Part shown: in pieces, positions 8,975-17,902 of the stretch | Numbering within the stretch: the first letter of the stretch is position 1 | Layout of the letters: every line of letters starts with the position of its first letter | Origin: SPDF01 sp963699825 | Lineage (GTDB): Bacteria; Gemmatimonadota; Gemmatimonadetes; Gemmatimonadales; GWC2-71-9 | Assembly (NCBI GenBank): GCA_963699825.1 | Contig: CAVOVI010000001.1 | Location: 124,001-188,000 of the forward strand | Direction of reading: 5' to 3' | Length of the DNA stretch: 64,000 bases | Program-made: the position numbers and the translations under genes | Notes under the pieces: model-generated | The model's database searches: none | What the model was told of the DNA's origin: nothing | Seen by the model: the letters and a program-made list of their open reading frames with translations, nothing else

Positions 8975-9724
8975 GTGAGCCCCGAGACCGCGAAGGCACT
9001 CACCGGGGGCGCGGCGGCTGGCATGCCGCGATGGGCGCAGGTGCTCCACCGCGCCAACCTCTACATCAGCACCGACCTCTTCGGCGGGCCGCAAGTGCTG
9101 AAGCTGGCGTGGGTCATCAACGCGCAGAAGCTCGGCTCGCTGCCGCTGGTGCTGTTCCTGATGTGGCTCTACGGAAATTGGTCGGGTGTGGCCTGGGTGT
9201 ACCTGGCACTCTATGGCAGTTACGGGATTTGCTGGTTCCTCAAGGACATGGCCTTTCCGGACGCGAACTGGCAGCGACGGGTCACCTGGGGCGGGGGAGT
9301 GGCCGCGTTCCTCCTCGGGCTGGCACCCTACTGGATCCTCCCCTGGCTGTTGCTCTCGGGGCGGGGACGCCCGCCAGAATCAGCAGCCGTTGTGGGGTTC
9401 GCCATCGGCCTGCACACGATCGGGCTCTTCCTGATGATCGCCGCCGATGCGCAGAAGACGTACACCCTGCGGCTGCAGCAGGGGTTAATGACGGACGGCA
9501 TGTTCCGGTTCGTGCGTCACCCGAACTATCTGGGTGAGATGATGCTCTATGCTGCCTACGCCGTCCTGGTGGGGCATTGGGCTGCGTGGGCCATTCTGCT
9601 CGTCATGTGGATTGTGGAATTCGTTCCGAATATGCTGGCCAAGGAGGCATCATTGTCGCGGTATCCTGAGTGGGAGAGTTATCGGGCGCGCACCGGCGCA
9701 TTGCTGCCGAGGGTCTGGCGATGA
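8975..9724 (+). CDS. DUF1295/isoprenylcysteine methyltransferase-like membrane protein
   Basis: An integral membrane protein of about 249 residues with several hydrophobic segments. The C-terminal signature GMFRFVRHPNYLGEMMLYAAY is shared by the steroid 5-alpha-reductase C-terminal/DUF1295 and phospholipid/isoprenylcysteine methyltransferase families. These bind SAM or NADPH and modify lipids. The GTG at 8975 follows the acyltransferase stop closely; an ATG at 9023 is an alternative. Its stop overlaps the MsrA start (ATGA). Next to an acyltransferase a lipid-modifying role is plausible, but the reaction is not known. Confidence 0.7.
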   Translation: MSPETAKALTGGAAAGMPRWAQVLHRANLYISTDLFGGPQVLKLAWVINAQKLGSLPLVLFLMWLYGNWSGVAWVYLALYGSYGICWFLKDMAFPDANWQRRVTWGGGVAAFLLGLAPYWILPWLLLSGRGRPPESAAVVGFAIGLHTIGLFLMIAADAQKTYTLRLQQGLMTDGMFRFVRHPNYLGEMMLYAAYAVLVGHWAAWAILLVMWIVEFVPNMLAKEASLSRYPEWESYRARTGALLPRVWR

Positions 9725-10256
9725 CGACCGAGCTGGCGACGCTGGGGGGCGGATGCTTCTGGTGCCTCGAGGCGGTCTTCGAGCAGTTGCGAGGCGTCGA
9801 GCGGGTGGTGTCCGGGTATGCGGGCGGGGCGGTCGACCACCCGACCTATGAGCAGGTCTGCGGGGGGAGGACGGGGCACGCCGAGGTGGTGCAGATCACA
9901 TTCGACCCCTCGGTCCTCTCCTACCGGGACCTCCTCGAGGTCTTCTTCTCGATGCACGATCCGACCACGCTGAACCGGCAGGGTGCGGACGTCGGCACCC
10001 AGTACCGCTCGATCATCCTTACCCACTCGCCGGCGCAGCACGCCGACGCGGAGGACGTCATTCGCCGCCTCGGCGGCGAGGGGCTCTGGCCCGATCCCAT
10101 CGTGACCGAAGTGGCTCCGCATACCGTGTTCTACCCGGCGGAAGCGGGGCACCAGGGGTACTTCCGCCGGAACGAAGGCCAGCGCTATTGCCAGGTGGTC
10201 ATTGCACCGAAGGTGGCGGCGCTGCGCAGGCACCATCTCGACGGCTGCGGGGCTGA
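9721..10256 (+). CDS. msrA: Peptide methionine sulfoxide reductase A, frame break at the C-terminus
   Basis: Reduces methionine-S-sulfoxide in oxidised proteins. GGGCFWCLEAVF at the N-terminus places the catalytic Cys at residue 12. The family blocks SGYAGG, YCGG-like VCGGRTGHAEVV, GTQYRSII and QRYCQVVI are all present. The normal ending HHLDRLRG* is recovered only if one base is restored near 10241, giving a stop at 10254-10256; this is one of the few apparent deletions. Without it the frame runs on for 90 spurious codons. Its start overlaps the upstream membrane-protein stop. Confidence 0.92.
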
Positions 10257-11777
10257 CGCTGCGCCTCGCCCTGATTCGAACCTGCCTGGTATCGGCACTG
10301 CTCTGGTGCGGCGCTCCCCTCGCGCCGGCGGCCGCGCAGGAGACGTCGATGGTGGAGACCACGCCGCCTGGCTCGCCTCGGATTGCGGGCCCCCAGCCGA
10401 TCGACCCCCGGTTGCTCGGCTTGCCGGCCCCTGCGGCAGATACCAGTTGCGCCCGGCAGCGATTCGCTGCCGTGCCCCGACTGCCATCCCCCCAAGAACT
10501 TCTGGATGGGCGTCGGGAATGTGATCATCGTCCAGTTCATCCCGTTCACGGTGAGCAACTACGTCACGAAGGAAGAATGGGCGAAGGTGAGCCCCCAGAC
10601 CTGGGCAAACAACTTCGCCTATCCCTGGCAGTGGGACGACAACGACTTCCAGAACAACCAGTTTGCCCACCCCTATCAGGGCAATCTCTATTTCAACGCC
10701 GGCCGCACCAACGGCTACGACTTCTGGGCGTCCTCGGCGTGGACCCTCGGCGGGAGCCTGATGTGGGAGTATTTCTTCGAGGCCTGGGCACCGGCACCCA
10801 ACGACGTCGTCAACACGACGTTCGGCGGGATGGTGCTCGGGGAGTCGCTCTACCGGCTCTCCCGCCTGGTGCTCGACAACGAGGCGACGGGAAGTGAACG
10901 GGTTTGGCGGGAGATCGGTGCGGCGGTCCTCAATCCGGTGGGCGGCCTCAACCGACTGCTCCGTGGCCAGACCCACGAGGTCAGCGCGAACCCGCCTGAG
11001 TGGCGGCCGAGCGCCCTTCTCGGACTCCTCGACCTGGGATATCGGCGGACGGTGCAGTCCATCGGAAGCGGTAACATCGAGACCGGCTCCAATCAGTGGA
11101 ACCTCTCGTTCCTGCTTTCGTACGGCGACCCGGTCAAGGACCTCTCGCGGGACCCCTTTTCCTATTTTGCGTTCCGTGCCGATCTTGCCGGCCCCGGCAA
11201 CGAGGGGTTGGTCAACCAGCTGAGTGCCCGCGGGAGCCTGGCGGCCTGGAACCTCGGCGCCAAGCGGCGCCACCAGCTGGCGTTGAGTCTCGAGTACGAC
11301 TACTTCAACAACCCCGCCTTCGAATACGGTGGGGTGAGCACCCAGCTGGGGATCGTGAGCACGATCGGGAAGCCGGGTCAGACGTGGTGGGGACAGACGC
11401 AGATCCTCGCCAACGGGGTCATCCTCGGCGCGGTGCAGTCCGACTACTACACCTCGGTCGAGGGTCGGGACTATGATTATGGGCCCGGCGTCGGCGGCAT
11501 CTTCGCCGGGCGGATCCTCTATAAGAACAAGCTCCAGGGGACGGTCGGCTACACCGGGCTCTGGCTGTCCACCATTGAGGGAGCCGAGTCGGCCCACTAT
11601 CAGGATGCCCTGCTGCTCGAGGCCCGGTACTGGGCCAGCAGGAAGATGGGTGTCGGATTCGGGTATACTGGCTATACTAGGCACAGCCAATACGAGAATC
11701 AGCCGGATGTTGCGGAGTCCGCGAACTTCCTGCGATTCTTCGTGACCAGTGCGATCCCCGGGCTACCGCTACCATGA
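10253..11777 (+). CDS. DUF3943 outer-membrane-type protein, copy 1, one frame change
   Basis: A predicted exported protein of about 505 residues with the DUF3943 signature: TYPWQWDDN-type sequence (here FAYPWQWDDNDFQNNQFAHP), then TNGYDFWASS and GERVWREIGAAVLNP-like segments. The C-terminal part alternates aromatic strands (YDYFNNPAFEYGG, EGRDYDYGPG), as in a beta-barrel. The N-terminus (LVSALLWCGAPLAPAAAQ) is a signal peptide in another frame; a +1 change near 10450 joins it to the rest. No ATG, GTG or TTG suits the start. A CTG at 10253, overlapping the msrA stop as CTGA, is the best candidate. The function of DUF3943 proteins is unknown. Confidence 0.72.
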
Positions 11778-13296
11778 GGGCGACAATGAAGGCAAAGACC
11801 ATCTGCCTGCTGTTGGGGGCCGTCGTGGCCGGTGTCTCGGCCGCGTCTGCGCAGGGCCCTCGACCATCCTCCAGCCTGGCCGTCTCCGCGCAGCAGTTGG
11901 CGCAGCCCTCGGCGATGCCATCCTGGCTGTCTCCGTCGGGGGGACGCCGACCGCCGAGTCCGGCGACACGCTCCCCTGTCGGGACTGTGATCCTCCCAAG
12001 CGATTCTGGGCGGCCTTCGGCGAGTTGATGCTGGTGCAGGTGCTCGCCGCACTACTACAACGCCTCGGTGCGGGATGCGGTCTGGGCCCCGAGTCAGCGT
12101 GCAGAGCATCAAGAACAACCTGACCTACCCCTGGCAGTGGGACGACAACCAGTTCGTCAATAACCAGTTCTCCCACCCCTATCACGGCAGCCTCTACTAC
12201 AACTCCGCCCGTACCAACGGCTACGACTTCTGGGAGTCGTTCGCCTGGCCGTTCGTCGGCAGCGCCATGTGGGAAATCGCGGGCGAGTCCTGGGCGCCGG
12301 CGCCGAACGACCTCCTGAACACGAGCTTTGGCGGCGTGGTGCTCGGCGAGACGCTCTTCCGGCTCTCCTCCCTGGCGCTGGACAATACCGCGACCGGGAG
12401 CGAGCGCACCTTCCGCGAAATCGGCGGCTTCCTCCTCAATCCCCTCCGCGGCTTCAACCGCCTCATCCGGGGGGAGACGCACGGGGTCTCCGCGAATCCG
12501 GACGACTGGCGGCCGAGCAAGGTGTTCGGCGTCCTCGACGTCGGCTATCGGCGTACCGCCAACGAGTTCTCGTTCGACAGCGTCAAGACCGACCTCGATC
12601 AGTGGGACATCGGCTTCAAGCTGGCGTATGGCGATCCGGCGAAGGACCTCGTCGGGGAAGCCCTTCTCGTACTTCGGGCTGGCCGCGGAAATCGCCGGCC
12701 CGCCGCCGGACAGCGCCCGGCTCCTGAACCGGCTCTCCGCGCGCGGCAGCATCGCCGCCTGGCCGCTGGGATCGTCGGGCCATCACCAGTTCGCGCTCAT
12801 GATGGAGTACGATTACTTCAACAACCCCGCCGTCGAGTACGGCGGGCAGAGCGTGCTGGCCGGGTTGGTCTCGACCTAGGGGGAAGAAGGTGAAGCGACC
12901 TCGCAGGCTCAGACCAACGTCATGTTCAACGGCGTCATCATCGGCGCGACGCAGTCCGACTATTACACGACACTCGAGGGCCGGGACTACGATTATGGGC
13001 CGGGGCTCGGCGCCCTGGTCACCGGGCAACGTGCTCTACAAGCACCGCCTCCAGGCGAGACCTCTCGATCCTCTCGGATCTGGATCCACACCGTCAATGG
13101 CGCCAATTCCGACCACTACCAGGACGCGTTCGAGCTTCGAGGCCCGCTACTGGTTGAACAGGCGGCTTGGGCTCGGGGCCAGTTACACCCGGTACTCGAC
13201 GGACGGAGCGACTACACCGGGCAGCGTGACGTCGCCCAGGAAGCGGACTTCTTCCGGGCCTTCGTCAGCACCGCCATTCCCGCGTTGCCGAAATGA
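11774..13296 (+). pseudogene. DUF3943 protein, copy 2, heavily frameshifted
   Basis: A tandem paralogue of the preceding gene; its ATG overlaps that gene's stop (ATGA). The signal peptide (KAKTICLLLGAVVAGVSAASAQ) is in frame 2. The following parts lie in different frames: ESGDTLPCRDCDPPKRFW (11955-12050), the core NNLTYPWQWDDNQF to LAYGDPAKDLV (12100-12645), HHQFALMMEYDYFNNPAVEYGG (to 12876) and YQDAFE to the end at 13296. There is an in-frame TAG at 12877-12879. About ten single-base changes in 1.5 kb far exceed the rest of the window. It is therefore either a decaying duplicate or a locally poor stretch of sequence. Reconstructed, it is similar in length to copy 1. Confidence 0.7.
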
Positions 13297-13322
13297 ACCA
13301 GATCTTGCGCAGGAGCAGCATC

Positions 13323-13741
13323 ATGACCAGACAGTGGCGCGCCGTCCTCGCCTCGAGCCTCGTGGTGGCGTTCGGCATCGGGTGCAGCAATCCATCCGAA
13401 ACGCTCGGCCCGAGGCAACGACGTGACGGTGACAAACCTGGTCGGGCACTTCCAGCTGACCGCGGACAACATCCAGAACGTCACGACCAGGATGACGTAT
13501 CGCGTGGCAGAACCCCGGCGTCTACGCCGCCATCCAGCACCTCAGCTTCATGCCGCACGGCACGACCCTGCTGATCATCACGGATGCGGACGGCACGGAG
13601 GTGTACAACGGGAAGCTGCTCTACGAACTGGATGACCGGACGCTGGACGGCACACCGGGAGCGTGGACCGTCATCTTCAGCCTCGACAAGAGCGTCGGGC
13701 AGATCGACGTGATTCTCGACGCGGCCTACCCGCCGGATTGA
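13323..13741 (+). CDS. Small lipoprotein of unknown function, two frame changes
   Basis: An ATG at 13323, preceded by AGGAG, opens a lipoprotein signal ending FGIGC. The frame then changes near 13412 and 13502. The joined mature part reads DVTVTNLVGHFQLTADNIQNV, then QNPGVYAAIQHLSF, and ends GQIDVILDAAYPPD, about 138 residues in all. The alternating hydrophobic pattern suggests a small beta-sandwich. No family is recognised. It follows the second DUF3943 gene and may share its transcript. An ATG at 13293 is an alternative start. Confidence 0.5.
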
Positions 13742-13754
13742 GGCGGGTTCGGCG

Positions 13755-15104
13755 TCAGTTCGCCCCGGAGACGGCCACGACGCTGGTGAACCCCTCCGGG
13801 CTCACGCTCGCCACGCCGAAGAACCAGTTGTCCACGACCAAGCCATCGAACCGGTGGCTTGTTGTCATTCCGACATCCTGCCAATGCTCCCAGGTGGGGG
13901 AGTCGGTCCGCCGCCAGTACACGCGATAGCCCGCCACCGCCGTGGAGTCGGCCGGCGGCATCCAGCTGAGCGTGGCCGCCGGCTGAACCGCCCCGCGCAG
14001 GCGGACGCTATGGGGCGCCTCCGGTGCCCAGGAGAGCGACGCCAGCACCGCGGCATCCAACGCCGTCACCTTTCGTGCGTAGTTGAAATCAATTCCCTCG
14101 ATCACGTCGCCGTACGCCACATCCCCCTCCACGCGAATGTCCTGGTGCTGGCGTGTGTAGTTCTCGTGCGCCTCCATCAGGCGGACGGCGGGAAAGCCGA
14201 GATCCGCGAAGGGGCGATGGTGCCCACCGCGCCCGAACCGGTCCAGCCGGTAGATCAGCCAGACATCGAGTTCAGGGAGGGCCACGGCGGCGGTGGCCTT
14301 GATATACCGAGCCAACTGGCGTGAGGCGCCGTCCACCTCGCCGCCGGTGTAGCGGCGCGCCCGGCGGGCGGAGTCGCTCTCGATCGGGGATGTGCCCTCC
14401 GAAAAGACCCGCACCGTGGTCGTGTCGTGGACACCGTCGATTCCATTGACGTTGCCGATCATGTCGTTGTTGATCACTGCAGTGAGCCGCCACCCCTCGG
14501 CCTGGGCCATGTTGGCGAGCGTCTTCCCACCCAACAGTCCATTCTCTTCACCGGAGAGCGCGGCATACACGATCGACCCGCGGAACCGATGCCGGCTCAG
14601 CACCCGCGCGGCCTCCAGGACGGCCGAGACGCCGCTCGCGTTGTCGTTGGCGCCCGGGCTGGAATCCATGGCATTCATGATGTCGGACACCCGGCTGTCG
14701 ATGTCGCCGCTGAGCAGGACGAACCGGTTCGGGTCGCTGGTGCCCCGCTGAATGGCCACGATGTTGACCACGTTGGTGGGGCCGGGCACCCGAGGCAGTC
14801 CTTCGAATACTTCGGAGACTTCCAGGATCTCCAGGCAGCCACCGCACCCGGCGGAGATCTGCTCGAACTCTGCGCGGATCCACCGTCGCGCCGCGCCGAT
14901 GCCCCTGGTGGGGGAGATGGTGTCGCTCAGGGTGTGCCTTGTGCCGAAACCGACTAGCGTACGGACCGTGGATTCGAGTCGCGCGCTCGACACGGCGTCG
15001 GCAATCATGCGCAGCGAGGTCGAGGTCCGCTCTTCAGTGACCTGGGCGCTCAGGGGTGCGGCGCCGAAGGCCACGAGGAGGAGTACGAGGGGTGTCCGAT
15101 GCAC
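13755..15104 (-). CDS. Secreted M28-family metallopeptidase with fibronectin-like C-terminus
   Basis: A 449-residue zinc aminopeptidase-type protein. A GTG at 15104 starts a signal peptide (LVLLLVAFGAAPLSAQ). Family landmarks in order are LSGDIDSR, SSPGANDNASG (bridging Asp), SGEENGLLG (catalytic and ligand Glu), NNDMIGN, and a late HENYTRQHQD with the last His ligand. Residues about 360-445 look like a fibronectin type III domain (PAATLSWMPPADSTAVAGYRVYW). The likely role is extracytoplasmic peptide degradation. The open frame upstream of 15104 lacks family similarity and is ignored. It converges with the small lipoprotein gene. Confidence 0.85.
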   Translation of the reverse strand: MHRTPLVLLLVAFGAAPLSAQVTEERTSTSLRMIADAVSSARLESTVRTLVGFGTRHTLSDTISPTRGIGAARRWIRAEFEQISAGCGGCLEILEVSEVFEGLPRVPGPTNVVNIVAIQRGTSDPNRFVLLSGDIDSRVSDIMNAMDSSPGANDNASGVSAVLEAARVLSRHRFRGSIVYAALSGEENGLLGGKTLANMAQAEGWRLTAVINNDMIGNVNGIDGVHDTTTVRVFSEGTSPIESDSARRARRYTGGEVDGASRQLARYIKATAAVALPELDVWLIYRLDRFGRGGHHRPFADLGFPAVRLMEAHENYTRQHQDIRVEGDVAYGDVIEGIDFNYARKVTALDAAVLASLSWAPEAPHSVRLRGAVQPAATLSWMPPADSTAVAGYRVYWRRTDSPTWEHWQDVGMTTSHRFDGLVVDNWFFGVASVSPEGFTSVVAVSGAN

Positions 15105-15199
15105 GGTGAGCCTCCAATCGGGTCCTTGCCGCCCCGCCCGCGGGGCGTGATCTTCCGAAAGGTATCCAACTTCCCATTCGCTCCGCACGCGGAGGATAT

Positions 15200-15919
15200 T
15201 TGTCTCCCCGCCGATCCACCCTGGCCGTTGTATTCCTGGCCGCCGCGGCCTGCACCCGGCCGGCTGAACCGACGAGGTATCTCTGCGCTGATGGCGGGGT
15301 GATCGAGGTCGCGTTCGGGCCTCGCTACGCGGAGTTGCGTCTTCCTCCCGACCGTATCGTTCGGCTCTACCGGGAACCGGCGGCCTCAGGGGCCAAGTAT
15401 GGTGACGGCCGGTACTCGCTCCACACCAAGGGCGACGAGGCGCGGCTGGAGCGGAGCGGCAAGCTCCTCCTCTCCGGCTGTCGGGTCGGGGAGGCGAGTC
15501 CGGAACCCGATTCGGCACTGAGCCCCACCCGGGCGAAGCACCTGGCAGACTCGATCGATGGCCTGACCGCAGAATCTGATCCGATGACCCGACAGCTCCA
15601 GCCTGAGGCGCCGGGATGGGAGGCGCGCGTGCTCTCGCTCTGGGCCGACAGCGGGCGGGCGGTCAAGCTCACGGTGACGGAACCGAACGACGCCGGCGTG
15701 ATGGACGGCCTGACGGAGTACTACTTCATCGACGGCCGGGTGGAGATCGTCCGGGGCCCGGTGTCGCAGTACCTCTTCCGTGATACGACGCTCATCCTCT
15801 GGACGACCGACTCGCTGCAGCAGGTGGCGGAGGTGCCGCTTCGGGACATGGTCGCCCGTCAGAACTTTGTTCTCGGCGAGGTCCGGCAGTATCTCGCGAT
15901 GTTCGGTGTTGATCATTGA
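15200..15919 (+). CDS. Lipoprotein with MliC-like (C-type lysozyme inhibitor) domain
   Basis: A 239-residue protein. A TTG at 15200 gives a lipoprotein signal with lipobox AAAC. Residues about 27-95 fit the MliC fold: YLCADGGVIEVAF, a strand-rich middle, SGAKYGDGRYSLHTKG and a closing LLLSGCR whose Cys would pair with the first. MliC proteins block C-type lysozymes that attack peptidoglycan. The remaining 140 residues are not recognised. It is divergent from the M28 gene, with about 95 bases between them that show no clear promoter. Confidence 0.65.
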   Translation: MSPRRSTLAVVFLAAAACTRPAEPTRYLCADGGVIEVAFGPRYAELRLPPDRIVRLYREPAASGAKYGDGRYSLHTKGDEARLERSGKLLLSGCRVGEASPEPDSALSPTRAKHLADSIDGLTAESDPMTRQLQPEAPGWEARVLSLWADSGRAVKLTVTEPNDAGVMDGLTEYYFIDGRVEIVRGPVSQYLFRDTTLILWTTDSLQQVAEVPLRDMVARQNFVLGEVRQYLAMFGVDH

Positions 15920-15960
15920 GGGCACAGCTCCATGAACCATCCACACCGGAGGGAGAGTCG

Positions 15961-16332
15961 ATGAAACACTTTCTTGGTCTCCGGACCGCGGGGTACACGA
16001 CGAAGCACCTGGCAGCGGCGAAGGCGTGGTATACCAAGGTGCTCGGCTTCGGCCCCTACTTTGACGAGCCGTACTATGTCGGGTTCAACGTGGCAGGCTA
16101 CGAGCTCGGCCTCCTCCCGGACGAGAGCGCCGATGCGGTACGGACGCCGGCTGGCGTGGCCTACTGGGGGGTACCCAACGCGGAGGCGGCGTGGAACCGC
16201 TTGATCGAGCTGGGAGCGGTTCCCTTCGAGCCGCTCGCGGACCACGGGGTCATGATTGGCGCGGTGCGCGACCCGTTCGGCAATATCTTCGGCATCATCG
16301 AGAATCCCGCCTTCAAGGCGGAGTCGGACTAG
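15961..16332 (+). CDS. VOC/glyoxalase-superfamily protein
   Basis: A 123-residue single-domain vicinal-oxygen-chelate protein: AAAKAWYTKVLGFGPYFDEP at the N-terminus and VRDPFGNIFGIIENP at the C-terminus form the paired beta-alpha-beta-beta-beta modules. The ATG at 15961 has GGAGGGAGAG ahead of it and is preferred over an in-frame start 15 codons upstream. Members range from glyoxalases to resistance proteins, so the substrate cannot be assigned. The stop overlaps the start of the nitroreductase gene. Confidence 0.82.
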   Translation: MKHFLGLRTAGYTTKHLAAAKAWYTKVLGFGPYFDEPYYVGFNVAGYELGLLPDESADAVRTPAGVAYWGVPNAEAAWNRLIELGAVPFEPLADHGVMIGAVRDPFGNIFGIIENPAFKAESD

Positions 16333-17000
16333 TGTCGCGCGAGCCCCGGTTTGTCCCGCTGACAACTTGGCAGCCGCTCGCCGCAGCCGAGATGCAGGCC
16401 CGGGGCAGGGCATTCGCCGAGGAACTCGCCCGTCGGCGCACCGTGCGACAGTTCAGCGACCGCCCGATTCCCGACGGGGTGCTGGAGGATTGTCTGAGGG
16501 CGGCAGCCACCGCGCCCAGCGGCGCTAACATCCAGCCCTGGCATTTCGTCGTCGTCCGCGATCCTGACCTCAAGCATCGCATCCGGGAAGCGGCGGAGCG
16601 GGAGGAGCGGGAGTTCTACGCCAGCGCGCCCGCGGAATGGCTCGAGGCGCTGGCTCCTCTGGGGACGGATGAGGTGAAGCCGTATCTCGACGTGGCGCCG
16701 GCGCTCATCGCCATCTTCGCCGAGCGGTACGGAGTCCGGCCCGATGGCAGCCGGGTCACGCACTACTATGTGCAGGAGTCGGTGGGGATCGCGATGGGCA
16801 TGCTCATCGCGGCGCTGCACCACGCCGGTCTCGTCACCCTGACACACACGCCGAGCCCGATGGGGTTTCTGAACGAAGTGCTGGAGCGGCCCGCGCGGGA
16901 GAAGGCGATGCTGCTGCTGGTCGTGGGATTCCCGGCCGCCGACGCCCGGGTGCCTGATATCGAACGGAAGCCGCTCACTGACGTCGTGACCTGGAGGTGA
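16332..17000 (+). CDS. Nitroreductase-family flavoprotein
   Basis: A 222-residue FMN enzyme. RRTVRQFSDRPIP and AATAPSGANIQPWHFVVV bind the flavin phosphate. The C-terminal half (HTPSPMGFLNEVL, LLLVVGFPA) resembles the iodotyrosine-deiodinase-like branch. It reduces small oxidised substrates with NAD(P)H. The GTG at 16332 overlaps the stop of the VOC gene, and the stop overlaps the GTG of the ferredoxin-like gene. The three likely form one operon in which the ferredoxin could be an electron partner; that is inference. Confidence 0.85.
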   Translation: MSREPRFVPLTTWQPLAAAEMQARGRAFAEELARRRTVRQFSDRPIPDGVLEDCLRAAATAPSGANIQPWHFVVVRDPDLKHRIREAAEREEREFYASAPAEWLEALAPLGTDEVKPYLDVAPALIAIFAERYGVRPDGSRVTHYYVQESVGIAMGMLIAALHHAGLVTLTHTPSPMGFLNEVLERPAREKAMLLLVVGFPAADARVPDIERKPLTDVVTWR

Positions 17001-17230
17001 CCGCGATGCCGAAACGATTGCAGAGCTATGAGAGCGATGACATCGTGGTCTCGTTTGATCCGGATGTCTGTATTCACGCCGCGGAGTGTGTCCGTGGGCT
17101 TCCATCGGTCTTCGATGTGAAGCTGAAGCGGTGGATCCGACCGGAAAACGCCCCGGCCGAGCGAGTGGCGGAGCAGGTCCGCCGCTGCCCGTCCGGGGCG
17201 CTCCAGTTCCGGCTCAAGGCCGTGGAGTGA
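16997..17230 (+). CDS. Divergent 4Fe-4S mono-cluster ferredoxin-like protein (YjdI-type)
   Basis: A 77-residue protein with the Fer4_19 pattern: SFDPDVCIHAAECVRGLPSVF, then RRCPSGAL, giving three cysteines plus His/Ala spacing typical of this divergent cluster domain. Small electron carriers of this type are often beside acetyltransferases or oxidoreductases. The GTG at 16997 overlaps the nitroreductase stop by four bases; an ATG at 17006 is also possible. Confidence 0.8.
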   Translation: MTAMPKRLQSYESDDIVVSFDPDVCIHAAECVRGLPSVFDVKLKRWIRPENAPAERVAEQVRRCPSGALQFRLKAVE

Positions 17231-17239
17231 TTTGACCGG

Positions 17240-17728
17240 CTACGGCTTCGCCGGGGTGGCTGGGGTGGCTGGGGTAGCTGGCGTCCCAGGAGTCCCAGGA
17301 GTCGCTGGGGTGGCTGGCTGCGCGGCGCCCGCCGGCGGACCACCCTGCATCCGCTGCTGCATCCGTTCCTGCATCGCGGCGACGTTCTTGTCGTAGATCT
17401 TCTGCTGATCGGCCGTGAGCACCCCGCGGACTTCCTTGAGTGAACCCTGGGTCAGGGTCATCATCTTCTGCCGGTCGGCATCACTCGGGGGAGTGCCGGG
17501 AGTCATCGCGGGCATCTGGGCCCTGGTCTTGGCGGTGATCGAGTCGATCTTCGCCTTCTGGGCCTCCGTCAGGGTGATGCCCTGCAGCGCCGCTGCCTGC
17601 ATCCGACCTCCGCCGCGCTGGCCTTGGCCGCCGGGGGGTGGTGAGTTCGGGTTTTGAGCCGAGAGGGTGGTGGCGGCGGCGAGTCCGAGGACGAGGACTG
17701 CTGCCGAGGTAATGATTCTGAACCGCAT
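17240..17728 (-). CDS. Spy/CpxP-like periplasmic protein with Pro-Ala-Thr repeat tail
   Basis: A 162-residue exported protein. The signal peptide (AAVLVLGLAAATTLSAQ) is followed by a Gly/Gln/Arg-rich patch. A helical Spy/LTXXQ region (about 50-120) contains LTEAQKAKIDSI and LTADQQKIYD. Spy-type proteins act as periplasmic chaperones or envelope-stress sensors. The last 30 residues are short TPA/TPG units, encoded by a near-perfect DNA repeat of GGGGTGGCT-like units at 17249-17320 that could change length by slippage. It is divergent from the TspO gene. Confidence 0.75.
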   Translation of the reverse strand: MRFRIITSAAVLVLGLAAATTLSAQNPNSPPPGGQGQRGGGRMQAAALQGITLTEAQKAKIDSITAKTRAQMPAMTPGTPPSDADRQKMMTLTQGSLKEVRGVLTADQQKIYDKNVAAMQERMQQRMQGGPPAGAAQPATPATPGTPGTPATPATPATPAKP

Positions 17729-17828
17729 GGTGCCTCCGTGAATGGTTGGTTACCTGTCTAATACGCACGGCTTGCGTCAACCGCTGCTGGATTCAGGTTG
17801 GCGGCAACTTGCCGGCAGACCGAGTAAC

Positions 17829-17857
17829 TTACAACTTCATGCTTCACTTGATATAAT
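17829..17857 (+). promoter_or_regulatory. Promoter of the tspO-like gene
   Basis: TTACAA (17829-17834) and a perfect TATAAT (17852-17857) with a 17-base spacer sit in the most A+T-rich stretch of the region (about 17820-17900). The predicted start is near 17864, about 39 bases before the ATG at 17903. This is the clearest consensus-like promoter in the window. Confidence 0.62.
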
Positions 17858-17902
17858 AGCACATAAAGCGTTATCCGGCAATATTTTAAGGAATGTACAC
17901 AC

